A stretch of DNA of 64,000 nt, from NCBI GenBank assembly GCA_030447685.1, contig JAUJOK010000006.1, positions 31,948-95,947 on the forward strand, given 5' to 3'. Shown in pieces: positions 50,730 through 58,005 of this stretch. The notes beneath the pieces were generated by a model. The model saw only the letters and a list, made by a program, of their open reading frames with translations. It did no database searches and was not told the DNA's origin. The position numbers were made by a program, and so were the translations under genes. The stretch is from Armatimonadaceae bacterium (GTDB taxonomy: Bacteria > Armatimonadota > Armatimonadia > Armatimonadales > Armatimonadaceae). Numbering within the stretch: the first letter of the stretch is position 1; the number at the start of each line of letters is the position of its first letter.

Positions 50730-52418
50730 CTACGGCGTCGGCGGCGCTTGAATCGCTCCCGTGGTTCCGGTCGAAGCATCATCGATGATCGTCGGCGTCA
50801 GGAACACCAGCGTCTCGGTTCCGGACACCGTCCGCTCACGAGAACGGAACAAGCTGCCAATAATCGGCAGGTCGGACAGTATTGGCACCCGGTTGGTCGC
50901 CCGGGCATCGGACCGGGTGATGAACCCGCCCAGCACCATCGTTTCGTTGTTGCGGATACGGCGTGTCGCTCCCACCGTGCGGTTCCGAATCTGCGCACCG
51001 ATGGTTCCGGCTGGGCCGGGGACAAGGGTGAAGCTCGATAACTGCGGCTGCACGAACAGCGAGATCGAGTTGTCACCATTGATTCTCGGCTGCACCACCA
51101 ACCCGTTAACCGACGGAATGTCTCTTTGTGTTGTTTGGGTAATAACGTTGCCGTTGCCGGTAACAATCTGGGATTGTTGGAAAGTCGGCACGATATCGGA
51201 TATGGTAACAAAGCCGATACCATTGTTTACGGTAGTGACAATGGGCGACTGGACCACGTTGATATTGGTACGTGTCAAAGCGGCGCGCAGGGCCGCAACG
51301 GCATTACCAGACGCATATGCAAGGGAAATGGAACCGCCGCTACCCACGGACGTTGTGGCGATATCCAGGTTTCCGGCAGGACGAATCCGCCAGTCAATAC
51401 CGAAGCTATCAAGCTCCTGAATACCAACGTCAATGAACTCAACCTTGATGAGAACCTGACGCGGCGGCACATCCAGAAGCCGGACGAGGTCCTGGAACGC
51501 CGCAATCCCTTCCGGGTCGCCCGTTACCAGAACGGAGTTGTCGGCATCATAAGCGATGACATTGGTAACACCTTCGGGGAGCAGCGCATTGCCCGCGCCG
51601 CCGCCCGCCTGGCCGCCGCCCAGACCGCCGCCACCGCCAGCCAGACCGCCGCCGCCGCCGCCCTGGCCGCCGAAGCCGCCGCCACCGGCCAGTCCCCCGC
51701 CAAAGCCGCCACCACCGCCACCACCGGGATACCCCTGCCGGCCTGCGGAATAGCCGTTGTTTGCGGCGGAAAGATCGCCGCCGCCGCCGCCGCCATTCAG
51801 GATAATCGGCAACGGCTGCGCGGAGGGCTTGGGATTCATGACCGCATCCGCATCCAGTTCATCCGCATGCAGGTACGTGGAATCGTATAGAGTGTTTTTG
51901 AGCACACTGGGCTGCATGAAGTTCAGCCGTATCTTGACGGTCTGCTTCGGACCCGAAACACGCGCCGGAGCGGGAGCAATTGCGGGGACGACCACAGCCT
52001 GGCTGACATCCGCACTGTTCAATCGAGGAGATGCGGCGGCAGCGGCGCTGCTGTCATTGGCAGTCAGCGGGCGCAGGTAGTAGATACCGTCTTCCTGCGA
52101 AACAACCGCCCGCGCCGTATTAGCGACCACGCGCAGCACTTTGCTCAAAGGCTGATCGGCCAGCGTCGTGGTGACCAGACCATAAGACTTTCCCGCCTCC
52201 GGGGGAACAATGCTGATGTTGGTGATCCCGGTCCTCATGGTCAGGATCTTGATAACATCTTCCAGGCGCGCATCACGCACGTCTAAGCTGACAAGCTGTT
52301 CATTGGACGCAGGAGCCGCGTACTGCTGTGCCCGAACCGGACCGGCAAAAAAAGCAGCCCCCAGTGTCCATAGCGCGATAGCGGCACTGTGGCTGCTCCA
52401 CCGCGAAGAGAGTCCCAT
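50730..52418 (-). CDS. pilQ: Type IV pilus secretin, PilQ-like
   Basis: 562 residues, AGGAGG before the ATG. Signal peptide (ALWTLGAAFFAGPVRA). Residues about 40-115 form an STN/N0-type domain (VSLDVRDARLEDVIKILTMR). A Gly-rich stretch at about 205-275 (GYPGGGGGGGFGGGLAGGGG type) follows, an N1-like domain (VLIKVEFIDVGIQELDSFGI), and the secretin domain to about 545 with VPTFQQSQIV..., IRNNETMVLGGFI, and the hallmark VPILSDLPIIGSLFRSRE. It forms the outer-membrane channel for the pilus. It lacks AMIN domains, and the Gly-rich insertion between N0 and N1 is peculiar to this operon. Confidence 0.92.
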   Translation of the reverse strand: MGLSSRWSSHSAAIALWTLGAAFFAGPVRAQQYAAPASNEQLVSLDVRDARLEDVIKILTMRTGITNISIVPPEAGKSYGLVTTTLADQPLSKVLRVVANTARAVVSQEDGIYYLRPLTANDSSAAAAASPRLNSADVSQAVVVPAIAPAPARVSGPKQTVKIRLNFMQPSVLKNTLYDSTYLHADELDADAVMNPKPSAQPLPIILNGGGGGGDLSAANNGYSAGRQGYPGGGGGGGFGGGLAGGGGFGGQGGGGGGLAGGGGGLGGGQAGGGAGNALLPEGVTNVIAYDADNSVLVTGDPEGIAAFQDLVRLLDVPPRQVLIKVEFIDVGIQELDSFGIDWRIRPAGNLDIATTSVGSGGSISLAYASGNAVAALRAALTRTNINVVQSPIVTTVNNGIGFVTISDIVPTFQQSQIVTGNGNVITQTTQRDIPSVNGLVVQPRINGDNSISLFVQPQLSSFTLVPGPAGTIGAQIRNRTVGATRRIRNNETMVLGGFITRSDARATNRVPILSDLPIIGSLFRSRERTVSGTETLVFLTPTIIDDASTGTTGAIQAPPTP

Positions 52419-52442
52419 ACATGTCCTCCTGTCTACTCCACC

Positions 52443-52471
52443 ACACCGACCGTGCTATGCACGGTCGGTGT
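52443..52471 (-). other. Perfect hairpin between the STN-domain gene and pilQ
   Basis: ACACCGACCGTG and CACGGTCGGTGT with a five-base loop, not followed by a T-tract. It may be an mRNA stabiliser or attenuator controlling pilQ level. Confidence 0.5.
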
Positions 52472-52542
52472 CTGGTTCTTTAGTGTTTTTCAATAAACCG
52501 CCGAGTCATTGCCCGGCGTGGGCGCATAGTCATGTGCTGTGG

Positions 52543-53295
52543 TTAGCGGCCAAAGCCACCACCGCCGAAGCCGCCGCTGCCACCGCCAAAGCCGCCGCCG
52601 CCCTGGCCGCCGGTGCCGCCGCCGCCGCCCTGGCCGCCGAAGCAGCCGCCGCCGCCGCCCTGGCCGCCAAAGCCGCCGCCGCCCATGCTGCCGCCGCCAC
52701 CGAAGCCGCCGCCCATGCCGCCGCCGCCAAAGCCGCCGCCACCACCGCCACCACCCTGCTGCATGCCGGGATAGACGCTTAATATGACCGAACCGCCAAG
52801 CTGCTGAACGATCTCAGGGCCGACATACGTGAGATAGATTTTCGACGGCACGGAAGTGGCGCGCTGAGCGCCGGCATCCAGTCCCGCCGTTGGATCGACC
52901 GGGGTCTGTATTGCCCCCTGATCCTGCTGATTCTGGCGAAGCCGAACGATAAATACCCCGTTTTCCCGTGTATAGGTAAGCGGCGGGTTTGCCGAACGAA
53001 GCAGAAGCCGGAACGCGTTTTCAAAAGGCTGATCCTGGATTCGAAGAGTGACAAACCCCTGAATCCCCGGATCAAGCGTATACTGCGCCCGCGCAATGGT
53101 AAACAACTGCTCAAGCGCCGAACGAACCGGAGCATCACGCAGATCAAGCGAAATCGGCGGAAGAGGCGCATCACCGGTGCCGCCGCCGCCGCCGCCGCCG
53201 CCGCCCTGCGCCTGAGCACGGGCTGTTCCCGGCGTCAGCAAGGCTGCCGCGAGGCCCAGACCGAGCACCACGCCCATTCCTATAATTTTTTTCAT
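52543..53295 (-). CDS. Exported STN/secretin N0-domain protein with Gly-rich tail
   Basis: 250 residues from MKKIIGMGVVLGLGLAAALL (ATG 53293-53295, AAGGAGA upstream). Signal peptide, then a Gly run. One STN-like domain follows (ISLDLRDAPVRSALEQLFTI, VTLRIQDQPFENAFRLLLRS, YTRENGVFIVRL). Residues about 175-250 are a Gly/Phe/Met low-complexity tail (GGGGFGGGGMGGGFGGGGSM type). It has no secretin barrel, so it looks like a free-standing N0 module, perhaps a periplasmic partner of PilQ. It precedes pilQ in the operon. Confidence 0.8.
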   Translation of the reverse strand: MKKIIGMGVVLGLGLAAALLTPGTARAQAQGGGGGGGGGTGDAPLPPISLDLRDAPVRSALEQLFTIARAQYTLDPGIQGFVTLRIQDQPFENAFRLLLRSANPPLTYTRENGVFIVRLRQNQQDQGAIQTPVDPTAGLDAGAQRATSVPSKIYLTYVGPEIVQQLGGSVILSVYPGMQQGGGGGGGGFGGGGMGGGFGGGGSMGGGGFGGQGGGGGCFGGQGGGGGTGGQGGGGFGGGSGGFGGGGFGR

Positions 53296-53358
53296 CGTTT
53301 CTGTCTCCTTCCCGTTTTGGGAGGTTAGGATCGTTTGTTTTTGGCGTAGAAGAGGCAA

Positions 53359-54516
53359 TTACAGGCCGGGCGCGATGCCGCCGCCAGGGAAACCGCCGCC
53401 GCCGGGATAGCCGCCGCCGCCACCAGGAAAGCCACCGCCACCGGGGTAGCCGCCACCGCCACCGCCGGGATAGCCAGCCCCGCCATCACCCAGATCACCG
53501 CCGCCGGGGAAACCGCCGCCGGGAACGCGCGCCGCTCCGGGCGGAAGGCCAGTCAGCGGCACTTCGGTGCGGCGGCCATCTTCCGCACGCAGCGTCAGCC
53601 GGGTGGGAGCGATGGACTCAACCGTGAAATCGGCCAGACCTGCCACACCGCTCGATACCAGAGAACCGGGCTGAACCACCTGGGCCGGTCTTTCTCCAGG
53701 CACTCCGGTTTCCAGTATCGCGGACACAGCACCATTATACAGTATTCCCGCGACACGCCGCTGTACGGGCGGCAAGGGGCCTAAAGTCACCTCAGGTGCC
53801 TCTCGGGGCGTCACTCTGGGGCGGGGCACCGAAGCCAGGCGCAGCGGCACCGCAAAAGCGTACGCGGGCGGCCCCTGCGGCACTACTCGTCGGAAGAAGG
53901 AGACAAACGGGTCGGTGCGCGCAGCAACCGCTCTCATACCGGGCCGAACACCCGCCGGCTTATTGGCAGCCGTTGTGGGAGCAGCCGCCGCGGCGCCTCC
54001 GCCGAAGCCGCCGCTTTCTGGGAAACCGCCGTCGCCACCGGGATAACCACCTAAACCGCCGTCGCCACCGGGATAACCGCCCCCACCGTCAAAGCCCGTT
54101 GAGGCCGCCGCAGCAGCTCCCGCGCCTCGTTGCAAACCTGGCGGCGCGCCGGTAAAGGAGTTCGGCAGGGCTTTTCCGCCCGCAGCGGGCGTACCGGAAG
54201 CGGCAGTACCAGTTCCCGCACCGGCGGTGCCGCCTGTGCCAAAGCCGGGATAGCCTCCTGTCGCGCCCGGATCGGTGCCGGGATACCCACCCGCTACACC
54301 GGGATAACTGCCGTCCATTGCGCCCGGATACCCGCCCATCGCAGGATCCTCTAAGCCCGTCGTCGGCGCATCGGCGACGGTGCCTCCGCCCCCGCCGCCA
54401 CCCAGCGTCAGAAACAGAACCGCCGCGATACTAAGCAACAGCACAATCGCGATACCGATCTGGACACGCCGATCTTTTAATATTTCCGTACTTGCGGTTG
54501 AGCCTGTTCTTGCCAT
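53359..54516 (-). CDS. PilP-like inner-membrane pilus protein with Gly/Tyr/Pro-rich regions
   Basis: 385 residues. One N-terminal membrane helix (IGIAIVLLLSIAAVLFLTLG), then a Gly/Tyr/Pro-rich region (about 45-185, MGGYPGAMDGSYPGVAGGYP type). A compact periplasmic domain follows at about 200-330 (DPFVSFFRRVVPQGP, VAGILYNGAVSAILETG, AQVVQPGSLV, FTVESIAPTRLTLRAEDGR), with the HR-domain pattern of PilP/GspC. A second Gly-rich tail (GYPGGGGGGYPGGGGFPGGG) ends it. PilP links the PilNO dimer to the secretin. The assignment rests on the domain pattern and operon position. Confidence 0.75.
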   Translation of the reverse strand: MARTGSTASTEILKDRRVQIGIAIVLLLSIAAVLFLTLGGGGGGGTVADAPTTGLEDPAMGGYPGAMDGSYPGVAGGYPGTDPGATGGYPGFGTGGTAGAGTGTAASGTPAAGGKALPNSFTGAPPGLQRGAGAAAAASTGFDGGGGYPGGDGGLGGYPGGDGGFPESGGFGGGAAAAAPTTAANKPAGVRPGMRAVAARTDPFVSFFRRVVPQGPPAYAFAVPLRLASVPRPRVTPREAPEVTLGPLPPVQRRVAGILYNGAVSAILETGVPGERPAQVVQPGSLVSSGVAGLADFTVESIAPTRLTLRAEDGRRTEVPLTGLPPGAARVPGGGFPGGGDLGDGGAGYPGGGGGGYPGGGGFPGGGGGYPGGGGFPGGGIAPGL

Positions 54517-54587
54517 TACATAACCTGCCTTCGTATTCGCACTGTGCGTCGTATCATTTCACCGTTCAGGAAACCACTGCCGACAGC

Positions 54588-55337
54588 TTAAAGCGCCGGA
54601 GCGCCGCCGCCGCCGCCACCGGGATAGCCAGCCCCGCCATCGCCACCGGGATAGCCACCACCGCCGCCGAAACCGCCGCCGCCGCCGTCCTGCCCACCCG
54701 CCGACGGCACGGTGCCCTGCGCGGTGCCCCGGGTGAAAATGTAGCATGTTAATGAATACTGGGCGGTCAGAAAGGGAGAGTTCCCTGCAAGGGTCAAATT
54801 ATCGACTAAAACCAGTCGTTTGAAGCGGTTCCAGCGTTCCGCATGGTTCAAAACATTACGGAACGACCCAACCACACTGACATTTCCCAGAGGCAAGGTA
54901 ATCAAGCTCTCATTGGCGGCATTCGGGTCTGAAGGCGGCGCAGGAACTGAAATTGCCTGCTGAGCGATTCGGACGGACCGGTCGGCGCGAAGGAAGCGCA
55001 GCGTCAGCGGCCCGAGCGTATTCGTCTGCTCTTCCCAGCGCTGCTGCACGGCGTTCAAAAGGTTTGTCAGTTCAATTCTGGGCATATACCGGGCTTCATA
55101 GCGCGCATATTCCCGCCGCGCCGCCGCGACTTCCCTTTGAGCCGCCCTTCTCTGTTCCTCAACCTGGGGACGGCGCAGTGCGTTCACCTCGTTGGATTCA
55201 TACAGCGCGTTGGCAGCCGTCATCCTGTCCTGAAGAGGCCGGATAAGCCCGAAAAAGATACCTACCGCCGCCAGCACGGTAAGCACCGAGCCTATTATAG
55301 CGATCTGCGGAATCGTCAGCCTGGTTCTTGCTCTCAT
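54588..55337 (-). CDS. pilO: Type IV pilus inner-membrane protein, PilO-like
   Basis: 249 residues, GAGGAG before the ATG. N-terminal helix (IAIIGSVLTVLAAVGIFFGL), a coiled coil (about 38-100, VEEQRRAAQREVAAARREYA), then a ferredoxin-like domain (ISVPAPP; LITLPLGNVSVVGSFRNVLN HAERW; LVLVDNLTLAGN; FLTAQYSLTCYIFTRG). A Gly-rich tail of about 35 residues (GGGGGFGGGGGYPGGDGGAG) is absent from the family norm. It pairs with PilN in the alignment complex. Confidence 0.85.
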   Translation of the reverse strand: MRARTRLTIPQIAIIGSVLTVLAAVGIFFGLIRPLQDRMTAANALYESNEVNALRRPQVEEQRRAAQREVAAARREYARYEARYMPRIELTNLLNAVQQRWEEQTNTLGPLTLRFLRADRSVRIAQQAISVPAPPSDPNAANESLITLPLGNVSVVGSFRNVLNHAERWNRFKRLVLVDNLTLAGNSPFLTAQYSLTCYIFTRGTAQGTVPSAGGQDGGGGGFGGGGGYPGGDGGAGYPGGGGGGAPAL

Positions 55338-55381
55338 AACACGTTCTCCTCTGTGCCCTTTGGGCGCAGATAGCCACCCTG

Positions 55382-56287
55382 TTACCCGCCGGGATAGCCA
55401 CCCTCAGCGCCGGGATAGCCGCCGCCACCCAATTCAGCGCCAGGGTAGCCGCCAAGGCCACCCCCTCCGAAACCGCCGCCTGCCTGTCCGCCCGCCGCTC
55501 CGCCTGCCTGGGGCGGCGTCGGCGGCGTCACCGGCTGAATCAGGCGTCCCGTAATCGTAAAGGGAAACCCGCGTCGACCGGGAATCTGCTGCCCGGCACC
55601 ACCGCCGCCGCCGCCAGGATAGCCGCCACCGCCGCCAGGATAGCCGCCAGCGCCGCCAGCGCCAGGAAAATCACCACCGCCGGGGAAACTGCCAGCGCCG
55701 CCACCACCGGGATAACCACGCCCGCCGCCGCCGGGATAGCCGCCGCCGCCCAATTCAGCGCCCCCGCCACCGGCGGCGGTACCGCCACCCTGATTCTGCG
55801 GCGGCGCCCAGCCGGGAATACCGGCGACGCTGACCGCTTCCAGGTCCGGGTTGCCGAACATCGTGATCAGGAACCGGCCCACATCCGACGTTCTTTTGGC
55901 AAAAGCGTTGATCGAAAGCGTCTGCTGCTGCACGGCCATCGAGCTGTATTCAATATCCCGGTAGGTATATTCCGCCGCGCGGCGGAAAATCTTGGGGCGC
56001 AGGGTGTTATAAAAAAGCACAGCGTCGATGAAGTCGCGCTTGTTGCGGATCGGCGCGATGCTGTCCCGAATCGTCTGCGCCTCGGTTTCGAGTGTCGCGA
56101 CCTCCCCAGCCAGTCGTACCTGCTCGTTCGCCGCCGCTTCGCGTGCTTGCACCGTCGGCTTGAGGGTTAAAAACCATCCCAGCATCGCAGCCGTGACGAT
56201 GGCGAAACCAACCGAGAAGCCGATGATAGCCAGCCGCGTTTTGCGTCGTTCCGCGATATAAGCGGGCAGCAAATTAATTCGCAGCAT
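55382..56287 (-). CDS. pilN: Type IV pilus inner-membrane protein, PilN-like, with long Gly-rich region
   Basis: 301 residues. The N-terminus MLRINLLPAYIAERR carries the INLLP motif that binds PilM. One membrane helix (about 20-43), then a coiled coil and a short ferredoxin-like part (IRNKRDFIDAVLFYNTLRPK, VGRFLITMFGNPDLEAVSVA). Residues about 160-301 consist mainly of GGGGYPGGGG-type repeats, interrupted by a strand-like RRGFPFTITGRLIQPV, so the tail is nearly half the protein. The start follows GGGAG. Confidence 0.87.
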   Translation of the reverse strand: MLRINLLPAYIAERRKTRLAIIGFSVGFAIVTAAMLGWFLTLKPTVQAREAAANEQVRLAGEVATLETEAQTIRDSIAPIRNKRDFIDAVLFYNTLRPKIFRRAAEYTYRDIEYSSMAVQQQTLSINAFAKRTSDVGRFLITMFGNPDLEAVSVAGIPGWAPPQNQGGGTAAGGGGAELGGGGYPGGGGRGYPGGGGAGSFPGGGDFPGAGGAGGYPGGGGGYPGGGGGGAGQQIPGRRGFPFTITGRLIQPVTPPTPPQAGGAAGGQAGGGFGGGGLGGYPGAELGGGGYPGAEGGYPGG

Positions 56288-56365
56288 CTTATCTCCCTGT
56301 ACCCTTCTTTATTGTAAGACCGTGCAGAACGGCGGAAACTTCACCGGCAAAGCGAAAAGGAGCGA

Positions 56366-57862
56366 TCACTTTTTGTCCGGCCCCATCAAAGCGTCGCGTG
56401 TCGCCAGTCCGACCGCCACGGCGAACGCCGGGGCCACTTCCTGAAGCCGCTCGCTCGACATCTGGCGCGACGAAACCTTGATGGTAGCGAAAGGGTCAGC
56501 GACTACCGTAGGGATACCCAGTTGCGTTTCCAAAAACTGATCCAGATTCGGAATACGGGCAGAGCCGCCGCACAGCAGGATCTGATCTACCGTATCGCTG
56601 GGATAGCGCGAGCGGAAATAGTCCACCGACCGGCGCACTTCCGCCTCGAACTCTCCCAGTACCGGCAAAAGAGCGTCGAAGAGTTCTCGCCGCCGCCGCG
56701 TACGGGCGTCTTCCGGTATGGCCGCCGGCGGACCGGCAGCGGCGGCAGGCGCTGACCCGAACGGAGACGGGTCCGGCGCGGGCGGCGGCGTGGCAAAGGG
56801 ATTATAGCCGGGGTCGTCAGCGCTGCCGCCGCCGCCGCCGCCGATAGAACTCATCGAAGCCGTCGACGCCGGTTCATCATTCAGATCGAACGGGGAAGGA
56901 GACGCCGTCGTCTCTTCCGACAGGTCAAACGGCGATGCCGCCGGAGAAGGCGGGTCAGCGAAGGGCGACGCCGCAGTAGGATCGGCAAACGGCGTGCTCG
57001 GGGGAACTTCGGAGGAAAAATCAAACGGCGTGCGGCCCGCAGGCGCGGTATTCGCGGCATCATCCAGGCCAAAGTCGGGCGTCCCCCCGCCTGCGATAAG
57101 GTCAAGGAAGATAGCCGCGTTTTCGCGCTTTTCTTCTTCGGCGGTTTCCATTCCCAGACCCAGGTGATCGGAAATGGCGCGGGTAAAGTTGTCGCCCGCG
57201 ATAGGGATGGTGCGGGGAAAGCGTAAAATGCCGCTCTTGAAGATACCGACATCGGTGGCCGATGCGCCGATATTGACAACGACGACGTTCTTAGCGGCCA
57301 GGTCGGCCTTCGACAGATTGATCAGCGCCCGCCCGACAGCCAGCGGCTCTACATCCACGGCAACCGGGTTCAGCCCCGCCGCCTGGAGCGTCTCGATATG
57401 CGTCGCCACCATATCGCGCTGCGCGACCGCCAGCAGCACTTCCATATTGACGCTGTTGGGGTCCGCTGCGGCGACAGGATCATCGATGGGCTGATACGCC
57501 ATCTCCACATCGTTGGCGGCAAAGGGAATATGGCGCTCTACTTCCCATTTCATCGTTTCCGCCAGCTCTGCCGGGGTCATGCGGGGAACTTCGATAACGC
57601 GCACGACGACCGACGCCGCGCCCGTGGCGGCGGACACCGACCGCTTCGCGCCGATACCGCTCTTGGCCAGCAGCGCCTTGATGGCCGCGCCCAGCGCCTT
57701 GGGATCAGCAACGATTCCGCCCTGAATCGCACCCGGCGGCGTGTTCTCGATACCGAGCGCGCTGATCTGGAGATTGCTGCCCGCGCCGCGCGCTTCTACC
57801 GCCTTGATCGTTTGAGAACCTATATCGAGACCTACGAATGCCCCGCCGCTGGGTTTTGCCAA
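56366..57862 (-). CDS. pilM: Type IV pilus actin-like ATPase PilM with a large insertion
   Basis: 498 residues from TTG 57862, chosen because AAGGAAGG lies upstream. A GTG at 57883 would begin only about five bases from the predicted transcript start. Actin-like fold: FVGLDIGSQTIKAVEAR, VVVRVIEVPRMTPAELAETM, WEVERHIPF, VVVNIGASATDVGIFKSGIL, ILLCGGSARIPNLDQFLETQ. Between about 254 and 389 a low-complexity insertion carries repeated PFD/PFAD units (TPFDFSSE, TPFADPTA, SPFADPPS, SPFDLSEE, SPFDLNDE) and a Gly run. Standard PilM proteins of about 350 residues lack it. PilM is cytoplasmic and binds PilN. First gene of the pilus operon. Confidence 0.9.
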   Translation of the reverse strand: MAKPSGGAFVGLDIGSQTIKAVEARGAGSNLQISALGIENTPPGAIQGGIVADPKALGAAIKALLAKSGIGAKRSVSAATGAASVVVRVIEVPRMTPAELAETMKWEVERHIPFAANDVEMAYQPIDDPVAAADPNSVNMEVLLAVAQRDMVATHIETLQAAGLNPVAVDVEPLAVGRALINLSKADLAAKNVVVVNIGASATDVGIFKSGILRFPRTIPIAGDNFTRAISDHLGLGMETAEEEKRENAAIFLDLIAGGGTPDFGLDDAANTAPAGRTPFDFSSEVPPSTPFADPTAASPFADPPSPAASPFDLSEETTASPSPFDLNDEPASTASMSSIGGGGGGSADDPGYNPFATPPPAPDPSPFGSAPAAAAGPPAAIPEDARTRRRRELFDALLPVLGEFEAEVRRSVDYFRSRYPSDTVDQILLCGGSARIPNLDQFLETQLGIPTVVADPFATIKVSSRQMSSERLQEVAPAFAVAVGLATRDALMGPDKK

Positions 57863-57894
57863 TTTGCCGGTCCTTCCTTGCACGAATTCGCGCT

Positions 57895-57923
57895 ATTTTA
57901 GCATGCGCTCGGACGCTTGTCAA
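57895..57923 (-). promoter_or_regulatory. Sigma70-type promoter of the pilM operon
   Basis: Minus strand TTGACA (57923-57918), exactly 17 bp, TAAAAT (57900-57895). The predicted start of transcription is near 57888, giving a leader of about 26 nt to the TTG at 57862. Confidence 0.75.
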
Positions 57924-57966
57924 GGGACGAACAAGAGGAGCGGCGCCGAAACACCCCGAAGCCAAA

Positions 57967-57990
57967 CCTCTTCCTGTGCACAGGAAGAGG
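57967..57990 (-). terminator. Hairpin after the large 58006 gene
   Basis: The perfect 24-bp palindrome CCTCTTCCTGTGCACAGGAAGAGG lies 16 bp beyond the TAG at 58006-58008 and is followed by TTTGG on the minus strand. It is a probable terminator separating this gene from the pilM promoter. Confidence 0.55.
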
Positions 57991-58005
57991 GCCGCAAGGA
58001 TATGC

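Noticed and set aside
52543..55800. CRISPR-like appearance of GCCGCCACCGCC repeats
   Set aside because: The repeats are codons of Gly/Tyr/Pro-rich protein regions with no spacers of constant length and no cas genes.
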